Source: Mesorhizobium sp. (GTDB lineage: Bacteria; Pseudomonadota; Alphaproteobacteria; Rhizobiales; Rhizobiaceae). From it: DNA of 64,000 nt. Made by a program: the position numbers and the translations under genes. The notes beneath the pieces are model-generated. The model searched no databases. It worked only from the letters and a program-made list of their open reading frames with translations, and had not been told where the DNA came from. Below, piece after piece: positions 24,953-33,056 of this stretch (positions are counted from its first letter, which is position 1; every line of letters begins with the position of its first letter). The stretch spans positions 62,001 to 126,000 of the forward strand of contig SAQR01000007.1 in the NCBI GenBank assembly GCA_004020365.1. Reading direction: 5' to 3'.

Positions 24953-25076
24953 TCGCGATCACCCCGCAATGCTCGAGCATGACATCGACGTAGACCTTTC
25001 TCACAATGCCATTCTTTTGAGGCGAATTTACGCTCTGAACAACCGCAACAAGGCGGCCGATGTTCCGAGACGCCCC

Positions 25077-25196
25077 ACTCTGATCATCATCCGGCTGGAA
25101 GAATACAACTATCCGGCGGCCACCGCGATCGCGGCGATCACGCTTTTGCTATCGTTCGAGATGCTCGTGCTCGTCAATCTGGTGCAGTCGTGGAGC
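25077..25196 (+). pseudogene. remnant of a sulfate ABC permease (CysT-like C-terminus)
   Basis: About 40 codons read TLIIIRLEEYNYPAATAIAA, then a hydrophobic stretch and VNLVQSWS. This is the last transmembrane segment of CysT-type sulfate permeases as I know them (pattern I-x-R-L-E-x-Y-x-Y-x-x-A-T-A-I-A). The flanking codons in the same frame do not continue the family, so it is an isolated scar. Confidence 0.55.
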
Positions 25197-25385
25197 CCAA
25201 ACGCTATGGCTGACGTCGCCGTTGTGTCGCCGATCGGAAGCAACACCGCCGGCCAGCGAGGTCGCGCGCTAACCTGATGGCAGTCGCGTTCTGGTGGCCT
25301 GAGCGGCATTGGCCGCCTGAGGCGCGGCCGCCATGTCCGCCGCTCCGCTAAACACGGAAGCTGCGCGGCGACACACCACCGCTGA

Positions 25386-25530
25386 ATGCCACGCCATTTT
25401 TTTGCAGAACTTGACGCTCGCAACTTTGGTGTTCTCCCTTACATCGAAGGCGCTCCGGCAGGTTTTGCCCGTTCCCGCACTCGATATAGACTAGCGCGAA
25501 CGCTTCCCGCTTTGCAGTTAATTCGCTCAT
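25386..25530 (-). pseudogene. frameshifted remnant of a phage terminase small subunit
   Basis: From an ATG at 25530 the frame reads MSELTAKREAFALVYIECGN, the opening of many small terminase subunits. After a one-frame shift it continues SAFDVRENTKVASVK, again as in the family. The rest is missing. I take it as a prophage relic. Confidence 0.5.
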
Positions 25531-25823
25531 ATGGGGAAGATTTTCTTTGTTATGATTGTCGTGCTGCTTATTGGGGGACGCAGATGACAAGCCTAAAATT
25601 TCATCCGCCGAGGCGAAGTTGCGCCATTTGCGCGACGTGATGAACAACCTATCCCGTATTTCGCGGTCGGAGGTCGAGCGGATATCAGGCGGGCGGGTCA
25701 TGCTAACGATAGTATCGTCAAGACCCTAATGCTACTCTCCTTCGGAAGGGTGATTTAGGCAGAGCGCGGCCAACTTATTATCTTAGTATCTTGCTTTGCA
25801 CCTCATCTCCTTAGGAGGGCAAC

Positions 25824-26606
25824 GTGGACCGCGACTTGGTTTATGACGTCGGTATGCATAATGGCGATGATACGGCGTTCTATGTGAGCCAAGGCTATCG
25901 TGTGGTGGCGATTGAGGCAGACCCTGCGCAAGCGGAAGCAGGGCGAAAACGGTTTGCTGCTGAGATCGAGAAGGGCCAAGTTCACGTCGTTGAGGCTGCG
26001 ATTGGGCCAAGTCACGGACAAGCCTCATTTTGGATCAGTAGCAATCCCGAGTTCAACTCATTCGATAGGCAAAATGCGGAGACGTGCAACAACACGTCTC
26101 ATGAGATCCAGGTCACTTGCCGACCGATGAACGACATCTTGGCCGAGTTTGGAACACCCCATTACCTCAAGGTTGATATCGAGACTGCAGATCATTTCTG
26201 CTTGGAGGCACTTGACCCAAATGATCTCCCTCAATTCGTCTCGTTTGAGAAGAGCCGTTTGGAGGATCTGTTCTTGATGCACAATCTCGGCTATTCGCGT
26301 TTCAAACTGATTGCGCAGGAGAATCTTCGGCAGCTAAGTTATAGCCCCGATCAGGCCAAAAAATGGTCACGAAATCTAAGACCATTGCGAAGTCGTGTTC
26401 GACGTATGCTGGGTCGCCGTGCACCAGAGAATGTTGCAAAGAAACAGTCTGCCTACGGCTCCTCGGGTCCATTCGGTGATGAGACTGATGGCCCGTGGCG
26501 GCAAATGAAGGAAGTTGCATTTACGTGGCTTGCCTTTGATCTTGGCCACACCGGTGATCCTGACCCTGTCTGGCATGATTGGTTTGATGTGCATTGCGCA
26601 CGCTAA
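25824..26606 (+). CDS. FkbM-family SAM-dependent methyltransferase
   Basis: A 260-residue protein. LVYDVGMHNGDDTAFYVSQG (residues 5-24) is the FkbM SAM-binding motif; VVAIEADPAQAE holds the ribose-binding acid; YLKVDIETADHFCLEAL near 114-130 is the conserved catalytic-side block (usually KIDIEG). The last 60 residues are an unusual basic, low-complexity extension. Such enzymes O-methylate sugars in EPS and LPS clusters. The GTG start is fixed by TAGGAGGG 4 bases upstream. Confidence 0.85.
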   Translation: MDRDLVYDVGMHNGDDTAFYVSQGYRVVAIEADPAQAEAGRKRFAAEIEKGQVHVVEAAIGPSHGQASFWISSNPEFNSFDRQNAETCNNTSHEIQVTCRPMNDILAEFGTPHYLKVDIETADHFCLEALDPNDLPQFVSFEKSRLEDLFLMHNLGYSRFKLIAQENLRQLSYSPDQAKKWSRNLRPLRSRVRRMLGRRAPENVAKKQSAYGSSGPFGDETDGPWRQMKEVAFTWLAFDLGHTGDPDPVWHDWFDVHCAR

Positions 26607-26702
26607 CAAGGTATGGCCTCGGAGGGGATCCGTATGAAATAGCCCCCGAATGAACCGGACACGATCTCCATCTTGATAAGGGATAGGAGTAATGTCGTGT
26701 CT

Positions 26703-26840
26703 ATGACTGGTAGCATTCCGAAGATTGAGATCCTGAACGGCCGCGAGCGACGGCGGCGGTGGTCGACGGCCGAGAAGCCGTGGATGGTCGAACGGGAGTT
26801 GGTCGCCTGGAAGCAAGCGTCCTGGCACAGGTTGGGGTGT
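26703..26840 (+). mobile_element. fragment of an IS66-type TnpA (OrfA) gene
   Basis: The frame reads MTGSIPKIEILNGRERRRRW then STAEK, the N-terminal helix of IS66 TnpA/OrfA proteins. After that the reading degenerates (VERELVAWKQAS) where intact copies continue with a PGxSVSxVARRHG block. Only about 140 bases remain and no terminal repeats are visible. Confidence 0.6.
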
Positions 26841-26963
26841 CTTTATTCGCACCTGCTAATATATCGGTCGCTTTGACCCGATCCGATATGTTATGATGGT
26901 TAATGCGCTGAGGCCTGGATAGCCAAGGAGCGCATCACGTCAGCGGCTGCGAGTGGGACGGCG

Positions 26964-27179
26964 ATGTCCTTTTTGCCTTTTTTGCGAGGCCTTATCATAG
27001 TACTGTTGGCATTCGCCATCAGTACATATTTGCTCACCGCCTCCCTCTGGAGCACGTTTGTCCAAACGTTAATTTGTGGGATCTTGATACAGATCGGGTA
27101 CTTTGTTGCTGTCATAGTGCTAGTGTGGCGCTCGGTCTCCAAAAAATCGGTGACTCCGAAATCACGCATCGCGCGATGA
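26964..27179 (+). CDS. SyrA/ExoX-type exopolysaccharide production repressor
   Basis: A 71-residue inner-membrane protein with two hydrophobic segments, FLRGLIIVLLAFAISTYLLT (residues 6-25) and LICGILIQIGYFVAVIVLVW (about 36-55), joined by SLWSTFVQ, and a basic cytoplasmic tail. This matches the SyrA/ExoX family of rhizobia, small membrane proteins that change EPS output after transcription by an unclear mechanism. Its place inside the EPS locus fits. A hairpin terminator follows at 27217. Confidence 0.75.
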   Translation: MSFLPFLRGLIIVLLAFAISTYLLTASLWSTFVQTLICGILIQIGYFVAVIVLVWRSVSKKSVTPKSRIAR

Positions 27180-27216
27180 GCCGAAAGGGAACAACTGCCG
27201 AGCCACTTAGTAAGTG

Positions 27217-27237
27217 AGGCGGGCCCCCTCCGCCTTT
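27217..27237 (+). terminator. probable rho-independent terminator after the SyrA/ExoX-like gene
   Basis: AGGCGG (27217-27222) pairs with CCGCCT (27230-27235) around a 7-base loop and is followed by TTT. The T tract is short. Confidence 0.5.
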
Positions 27238-27251
27238 ATAGGCTCTGGCTG

Positions 27252-27422
27252 CTAGAGCAGGACGATCACCAAGATGACACCCCACACCACGAAACAAAAT
27301 GTGACTGCAGCCTGTCTTATTCTGGTATCGGAGAGGCTTTCCGCGAGGCGCCAGATGCGCGCAGGACCCTTGCGGTGATCGTTATCGCGCGCCTGTGATC
27401 GACGAGCCATTCCAATCGACAT
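27252..27422 (-). CDS. possible small membrane protein, 56 aa
   Basis: A 56-codon frame: a basic N-terminal half (MARRSQARDNDHRKGPAR) and one C-terminal membrane segment (AAVTFCFVVWGVILVIVLL). It is convergent with the SyrA/ExoX-like gene. The composition is like a real tail-anchored small protein, but no family is known to me and the ribosome site (GGGAAACAAGG) is poor. Confidence 0.4.
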   Translation of the reverse strand: MSIGMARRSQARDNDHRKGPARIWRLAESLSDTRIRQAAVTFCFVVWGVILVIVLL

Positions 27423-27760
27423 CCTTGTTTCCCGCAGGACAGGCTCAACCTGAGCCCCGGAATCTCTTGCTCAGATGTTTTGCCATTTGGCAATACGACT
27501 CAATTTCTTCCTTCAATTGGAGCTTACGACATGCAGCGGAATTGCGGCAGTCGGAGCATGGGCCGCGTGAGGTTTCGGTTTATTGCATCGAGGTCAGGAG
27601 TCGCGCTTTTGGCGAAGAGCGGGCTGATGCCCGCCCCGAGCGGTATGCCTGTGCTCCGCGGGCATCGATACTGAATTTGCAGACATTCAGCCAGACAATG
27701 TGGTATGGTGTTTGTCACTGCCAATGCGCTGCCAGTCTCATCCCACGGGTTTGAAGGCTT
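27423..27760. other. intergenic region upstream of the EPS tyrosine kinase
   Basis: No gene recognised. It must contain the promoter of the kinase at 27761 and possibly that of the small minus-strand gene. I see no clear -35/-10 pair. Confidence 0.4.
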
Positions 27761-29629
27761 ATGCTCCGCGAAGTTGAAAAGCACCCGGATCCTGCCTTCA
27801 CATTCGGCGATCCTCCGTGGGGAACGATTGATCTCGAAACGCTCGTGGCGGCAGCGCGACGGCAGTTGAGGTTCGTCCTTACATGCGCGCTCGCAGGACT
27901 TGTGCTGGGGCTGGCGTATCTTTGGGCCGAGGTGCCATTGTACGAGTCGACGGCCAGAATCCTGATCGACAAGAACCAGCCATCCATCATAACGAAGTTA
28001 ACAGAGAGCGGAAGCTCCGCACAGCTCGACCCGATGATGCTGAGTCAGGTCGAATTGTTGCTTTCCGACCGCATCGGGCTAAAGGTCGTTGACAGCCTCG
28101 GTCTTGCTACCGATCGCTCTTTCTTGTCGGCGCCATATTCATTGCTCAACAGTCTCACAGGATCGGTCGCTCGGTGGCCATTCATCGGCAGTTCCGAAGC
28201 AAGCGGAGCGCCGGTGGAATCGAGTGCCGCGCGAGGACCCGATACTCGATGGCAGGCATTTGGCATTCTGGCTGAGAATATAACGGTAGCTCGTGTAGGG
28301 CTTTCTTACATTCTGGAAGTCCAATTTCGGTCGCCTAGCGCCGAAATGGCGCAAAAAATAGCCAGTAAGTATGCAGAAATCTATATTTCTGACCAAGTCG
28401 GAGCCAAAGACGAGTCGATTATCCGAGCTCGCGGCGCACTGGCGGAAGAGCTCGAGAGGGTGCGGAAGCGATCGGTCGATGCCGAGCTCGCAATCCACAG
28501 GTTTCGAACAGACAATACGCTGACCAAGGAAACGCTGGTTACCTTGCGCCAGCTCGAACTTGAGGCGTCCTCTCTCAAGTCGCAATATGAACAGGTCCTG
28601 CAGCAGTACCAAGCGAGCCTGCAGAACCTTTCGATGGCGTTGACGGAGGCGCGGACTATCTCGGAGGCAGCAACCCCCAGCAGACCGAGTTCTCCGAACA
28701 GGAGTCTTACGTTGGCGTTCTGCGTCGTAGTCGCCGGCATGGTTGGCGCCGGTGTGGGCGGAATTCGGGAGTACCGTGAGCGCTTTTTCCGCACGACGGC
28801 TCAAGTGCGCGATGAGCTCGGACTTCAGACGCTCGGAATGATCCCTTTGCTGGACGGGAAGCCAATTCGCCGAAACAAGCACGATCGTGCTGCCGGAGAG
28901 CCGTCATTCATCGAGGTGGGGAACAGCGCTTTCAACTGGGTAGAGCAACATCCGCGCTCGGAATTCGCTGAAGCGATGCGAACGGTGAAAATCGCTGTTG
29001 ACGTCGAGTTACCAAGGAAGAGCACCAAGGCGCTCGGCATAGTTTCTTGCCTCCCGGGAGAAGGGAAGTCGCTGGTCGCTGCTAATTTAGCGATGGTTCT
29101 TGCTATGCAGCGTTGTAAGACGTTGTTGATCGATGCCGATATCCACAATCCGGGCTTGTCCCCTATGTTAGCCAACGGCTGGGAACGAGGCCTGGCCAAC
29201 TTGTTGGCTGGAGAACTCAATCCGACAGACTTGCTGGCCCATCAGTCATTGCCATTGAGGTTCCTGCCCGGCGTGAACCAGAGCCAACAAAAGCTCGCAA
29301 ATACCGTGCAGCCTATCGAGAAAATGGGCGACTTTCTGCTCAAGGTGGGCCCCATGTTCAATTACGTCGTCGTTGATTTGCCCCCGTTGGCTCCAGTCGC
29401 GGACGTGAGGTCCTTTGTCCAGCACCTCGACGGCCTTGTTCTGGTTGTTGAATGGGGTGTGACCGCTCGTACATTCGTGCGCGAAATCCTCAACAACAAC
29501 CCGATCCTGGCGGATAAATGCATCGGCGTTCTGCTCAACAAGGTCGATATCAAAGGAATCAAGCGGTACCAAAAGTTCGGCAGTGCCGAATTTTACAGTG
29601 AACGTTATAGTCAGTATTACCGGGCCTAG
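27761..29629 (+). CDS. Wzz/ExoP-like chain-length regulator with BY-kinase domain
   Basis: A 622-residue protein joining a Wzz domain to a bacterial tyrosine kinase. Membrane segments lie near residues 38-58 and 316-334, with a periplasmic coiled-coil region between and a proline-rich SRPSSPNR just before the second, as in Wzz proteins. The cytoplasmic part has Walker A CLPGEGKSLVAANLA (K436), Walker A' LLIDAD (457-460) and Walker B YVVVDLPPL. The C-terminus has a Tyr cluster (EFYSERYSQYYRA) for autophosphorylation. It controls polymer length and export together with Wzy and the ExoF-like protein. It is shorter than S. meliloti ExoP, mainly in the periplasmic part. Confidence 0.93.
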   Translation: MLREVEKHPDPAFTFGDPPWGTIDLETLVAAARRQLRFVLTCALAGLVLGLAYLWAEVPLYESTARILIDKNQPSIITKLTESGSSAQLDPMMLSQVELLLSDRIGLKVVDSLGLATDRSFLSAPYSLLNSLTGSVARWPFIGSSEASGAPVESSAARGPDTRWQAFGILAENITVARVGLSYILEVQFRSPSAEMAQKIASKYAEIYISDQVGAKDESIIRARGALAEELERVRKRSVDAELAIHRFRTDNTLTKETLVTLRQLELEASSLKSQYEQVLQQYQASLQNLSMALTEARTISEAATPSRPSSPNRSLTLAFCVVVAGMVGAGVGGIREYRERFFRTTAQVRDELGLQTLGMIPLLDGKPIRRNKHDRAAGEPSFIEVGNSAFNWVEQHPRSEFAEAMRTVKIAVDVELPRKSTKALGIVSCLPGEGKSLVAANLAMVLAMQRCKTLLIDADIHNPGLSPMLANGWERGLANLLAGELNPTDLLAHQSLPLRFLPGVNQSQQKLANTVQPIEKMGDFLLKVGPMFNYVVVDLPPLAPVADVRSFVQHLDGLVLVVEWGVTARTFVREILNNNPILADKCIGVLLNKVDIKGIKRYQKFGSAEFYSERYSQYYRA

Positions 29630-29709
29630 CTGTGGAGCAGGCAGCCCGTCTACAGTATCCCCTCATATCGGCTAAAGGCGAGGCGGGCGGCGTTGGGAGT
29701 TCTTGACCC

Positions 29710-30846
29710 ATGATATCTCAGCCTCCGCACGGCATCATCCTGATGACGTACGAATATCATCCATTTCCTGGTGGCATCGGAACATACGCCGGACGGTTGG
29801 TCGACATCGTTCGTGCTAGTGGCCACGTTGCGACCGTCATAGCGCCTGCTTATCCTGACTTTCCTGCCGTTCCCCAGGAGCCGGATACCCATCGCATTCT
29901 GCGGCATCATCAAATTTCTCCATTCGGGGCGCTACGGGCGCTTTCTATTCTGCGCAACGTTCCTAAGGACAGGTTGTTTTTGGCCGCCGACATACGCAGT
30001 GTACTTGTGACATTTGTGCTACGACCGTTCCATCGCAGAGGGTATCGAGCGATGATTCATGGCAGCGAAGTCAGCAAATTCAGGACCGATTCCATCCTTT
30101 TTCGGTTTGTACGCCGCGCCTACGAAGGAGCAGAGGTCGTTTTCGCCAACTCACATGCGACGCTGCGGATCTTTTCCGAAAGTTTTGGAATGCCCCGGAA
30201 GGGTGTCGTCACGTATCTCGGCGTGGATCCCATGTGGTTTCAGCCAATCCATGGGAATTTTGAACACCCGCAACTTGCAGCTGTACCACAAGCTGCAAGC
30301 GTCATTTGCGCAGTCGGACGTATCGAGCCTCGGAAGGGCCAGTTGGAAACTGTCCGGGCTATCGCGAGCGCGCGCGATGAATACGGATTAGACAATCCGA
30401 TCTTTGTGATGGCTGGACGGGCCGAAGATCAGGCCTATGCCTCAAAGATATTGGATGAAGCGGCACGAGCTCGTGTTCCAGTGATCGCTACCGGTAGGCT
30501 GTCCGACGACGACTTAAAGCGCTTATACCGCCGTGCGGCGTGCCACACATTGTTCGCACGAGAGCTACAGGGAAAGATCGAGGGCTTCGGGCTAGTGTTG
30601 GTTGAGGCCGGTGCGCAAGGATGTCCTTCGATAGCGACGGCCGTCGGCGGCATACCCGAGGTCATGGGCTCCACTGGTGTGCTGGTGCCCCCGGAGGACG
30701 TGAACGCGATGGCCCGCGCGATAGCAACCTATGTGGCCAATGCAGAACTGCGTGAGCGCGACGGTGCTCTTGCCAAATCACGGGCACGCACCTTCGACTG
30801 GGCAACCTGTGCAGGCGCGACGTTTCCGGAGCTGAAATGGGGCTGA
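29710..30846 (+). CDS. family 4 glycosyltransferase
   Basis: A 378-residue GT-B enzyme. The N-terminal acceptor domain opens MTYEYHPFPGGIGTYAGRL with the glycine loop of GT4. The donor domain has VGRIEPRKGQLETVRAI (about residues 198-214) and the E-x7-E motif in GKIEGFGLVLVEAGAQG, followed by SIATAVGGIPEVM. It uses a nucleotide sugar with retention. GGGAG lies 9 bases before the ATG. It follows the BY-kinase on the same strand, 80 bases downstream. Confidence 0.93.
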   Translation: MISQPPHGIILMTYEYHPFPGGIGTYAGRLVDIVRASGHVATVIAPAYPDFPAVPQEPDTHRILRHHQISPFGALRALSILRNVPKDRLFLAADIRSVLVTFVLRPFHRRGYRAMIHGSEVSKFRTDSILFRFVRRAYEGAEVVFANSHATLRIFSESFGMPRKGVVTYLGVDPMWFQPIHGNFEHPQLAAVPQAASVICAVGRIEPRKGQLETVRAIASARDEYGLDNPIFVMAGRAEDQAYASKILDEAARARVPVIATGRLSDDDLKRLYRRAACHTLFARELQGKIEGFGLVLVEAGAQGCPSIATAVGGIPEVMGSTGVLVPPEDVNAMARAIATYVANAELRERDGALAKSRARTFDWATCAGATFPELKWG

Positions 30847-31028
30847 GCCCGAGGCCAAAGTAGCTGCTCAGCTTTTCCCGGAGTCGGGAACCAATGAATA
30901 TCGCCAAACGATGAAGGATTGTTGAAGCACCACGGAAGTCCGCCCGGTGTCGTCATCAACCGTAGAGCTCGTGATCCTTGAGCGATTGTTTATCAAGCTC
31001 GGCGAGCTGCACCGTGGCACGCCCAATC

Positions 31029-31190
31029 ATGGTCTACACGATCGAATACGTCGCAACGCTGATCGGCGAGAACCTCGAACTCCTCCAGGAAATCGCCAGC
31101 AACTCAGACAATATCGCCGTTCCCGTTACTAGCGTTGAGCACCCCGATATTCGTCGACAATGCTGCTTAATGAGATGCTGGTTCCGGTGA
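31029..31190 (+). pseudogene. possible fragment of an uncharacterised small protein
   Basis: The frame MVYTIEYVATLIGENLELL followed by QEIASNSDNI looks like the start of a real soluble protein, rich in Glu and Leu, but then loses protein-like character and overlaps the 3' end of the convergent methyltransferase gene. No ribosome site. I think it is the remnant of a conserved hypothetical gene. Confidence 0.3.
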
Positions 31191-32088
31191 GCCTTCCCAG
31201 GAAATAGGCCCCATTGCTGCCGTCAATCTTGTGATCCTCTCTGATCATGCCGTCCATGAGCGCGGCCAGCGCGAAGGGAAGACTAAAGACGTCACCAAGC
31301 CACCGGCTCCGGGTAAGGCCACGTACGAAATATTTCGCCGCCCAGTAGAGTGACAAGCCGGGTCCACCGAGCGCTCCGCGACTGATCGTTTCGAAATTCC
31401 GGAACAGCCAGCGATGTCCGACCTCAGTGAAGCGCGTAAAATCATAAGCGCCCTCATGCACTTGCTGCATGAACGGTGTCTCGGCGTAGACGAGACCGCC
31501 GGGCTTGAGCACGCGAGATATCTCTGAAACGACCTGTTCCGGGTTAATCACATGCTCGAGGACCGCCTGAATGCAGACGCCGTCCACCGAGCCGCTGGCA
31601 AGCGGAATCTGATGAGCGTCCGCGATGAAATGCGTGTATGCGGACGGGTAGATGTCGAATGCAATCTGTCGAACGGCTTCGGTTTCATAAAGTCCATCGG
31701 TCCCAGCCCCCTTGGTTGCGGCGCCGATCATGAGCACGAGGGGGCGCTCAATCCCATGGGAGAGAACGTGATCGCGAAAGCTGACAACGTTGCGCGCGCT
31801 GAGATTCGCAGTTCCGAAGAGCCACCCCTTGGTGATCCTCAGCCAGTTCGGCCGCCTCTTTATGGCTGAGATCCCACTTGCCGTCAGCACATCGGCACGC
31901 ACGAGACTGCAAGAGAAATCGATCAGTGCCGGCTGACCATGCACAACCGGATACTCGGCAGCTCGCGCGCCAGAGAGCTCTGATTTCGCCTCCGTGATGG
32001 TCGCGCCGCGGCGGTACAGAATAATCGGTACAGAAGGATTTCCCGGCTGCCGCATGAGATGCTCGACCTCTCCCCATTCCGCCAGCAT
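31129..32088 (-). CDS. class I SAM-dependent methyltransferase
   Basis: A 319-residue protein with a Methyltransf_11-type core: VLMIGAATKGAGTDGLYETE (SAM loop, about residues 137-156), SVDGVCIQAVLEHVINPEQV (motif with the HV-x-D/E-P pattern) and EISRVLKPGGLVYAETPF. The N-terminal 80 residues resemble the Trm112-like zone found in such EPS enzymes but lack Cys pairs. It probably methylates a sugar or lipid-linked intermediate. It begins 2 bases after the stop of the upstream GT2 gene, so the two are co-translated. Confidence 0.85.
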   Translation of the reverse strand: MLAEWGEVEHLMRQPGNPSVPIILYRRGATITEAKSELSGARAAEYPVVHGQPALIDFSCSLVRADVLTASGISAIKRRPNWLRITKGWLFGTANLSARNVVSFRDHVLSHGIERPLVLMIGAATKGAGTDGLYETEAVRQIAFDIYPSAYTHFIADAHQIPLASGSVDGVCIQAVLEHVINPEQVVSEISRVLKPGGLVYAETPFMQQVHEGAYDFTRFTEVGHRWLFRNFETISRGALGGPGLSLYWAAKYFVRGLTRSRWLGDVFSLPFALAALMDGMIREDHKIDGSNGAYFLGRLTGTSISLSSIVDEYRGAQR

Positions 32089-32090
32089 CT

Positions 32091-33056
32091 TTAAGAGCCG
32101 TCAGCAAAGTCTTTGCGCAAGGCGCGGTAGAACAACAGCTTGGCTGCACGGCGCACCTGCGGATCCATGCCCCTCGGCAGGGCACAAAGAAAAAAATAAA
32201 CGTACACCCGCCAGGACAATGGATCGTGTCGCATCGCCCGAATGAGTAAGCGCGCTCCGAGTTTCTTTTCGCCTTGAGCCACGCAATCATTGCCGGCTTT
32301 CCCATAAAAACGCGCGTTGCGTCGGCGCGCGAGGTGCGCAAGCTCCGGCCGTCGCATGACCCATTCTCGCGTGAGGCCTTCGGCTACCGGCAGAAGCGTG
32401 TCGAGTCTGCGGGTTATGTTCGAGCCATGGCGCCGTTTGTAGACGAGTGCGTCGGCCACATGTTGAAATGTCCAACGCTCGGCTGCGCGCATACAAAACT
32501 CTGTATCCTCTCCAGCCCTGAATGCCTCGTTGAATAACCCAATATCTTCGACCATCTCCCGCCGCATAACCATACTGGAAGGAATAATCGGCCCATCAAG
32601 CAGAAAATATGTCGGCAACGTATCGCATTGGCCCGCGCGATAGCGGCGAACGGCAACGTGTAAAGCATCGGAAAGATCCGGAGCGGAAAAATCGACAAAA
32701 TCACCGTAGATAAGACCCGCCTTGCAGCCATTGTCAAAGATGGCCAATTGACGCTCAAGCTTGTCCTCAGCCCAGAGATCATCGCCGTCGAGAATTGCAA
32801 TAAGATCGCCGGCAGCATGTCTGATGGCAAGATTCCTCGCCGATGAAAGCCCGATACCCGCCGTCGTCAGGACATGTACGCGCGGCTCCCTGCGAGCCAG
32901 CGCCGCGATGACCTCCGCCGAGCCGTCGGTCGAGCCGTCATTGACAATGATGATCTCTTTGATTCGGCTCGACGCGGTCTGATTGATCACGCTTTCCACT
33001 GCCTGCACAATGAAGCGTTCTTCATTGTGGCATGTCAGGATAACCGACACACTCAT
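32091..33056 (-). CDS. family 2 glycosyltransferase
   Basis: A 321-residue GT-A enzyme starting MSVSVILTCHNEERFIVQAV, with IIIVNDGSTDGSAEVIAAL and the metal-binding motif in AILDGDDLWAEDK (residues about 88-100). The ATG at 33056 overlaps the TGA of the polymerase gene as ATGA, which decides the start against a longer reading from 33146. The last 60 residues are helical and basic, likely membrane-associated. Donor sugar unknown. Confidence 0.92.
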   Translation of the reverse strand: MSVSVILTCHNEERFIVQAVESVINQTASSRIKEIIIVNDGSTDGSAEVIAALARREPRVHVLTTAGIGLSSARNLAIRHAAGDLIAILDGDDLWAEDKLERQLAIFDNGCKAGLIYGDFVDFSAPDLSDALHVAVRRYRAGQCDTLPTYFLLDGPIIPSSMVMRREMVEDIGLFNEAFRAGEDTEFCMRAAERWTFQHVADALVYKRRHGSNITRRLDTLLPVAEGLTREWVMRRPELAHLARRRNARFYGKAGNDCVAQGEKKLGARLLIRAMRHDPLSWRVYVYFFLCALPRGMDPQVRRAAKLLFYRALRKDFADGS

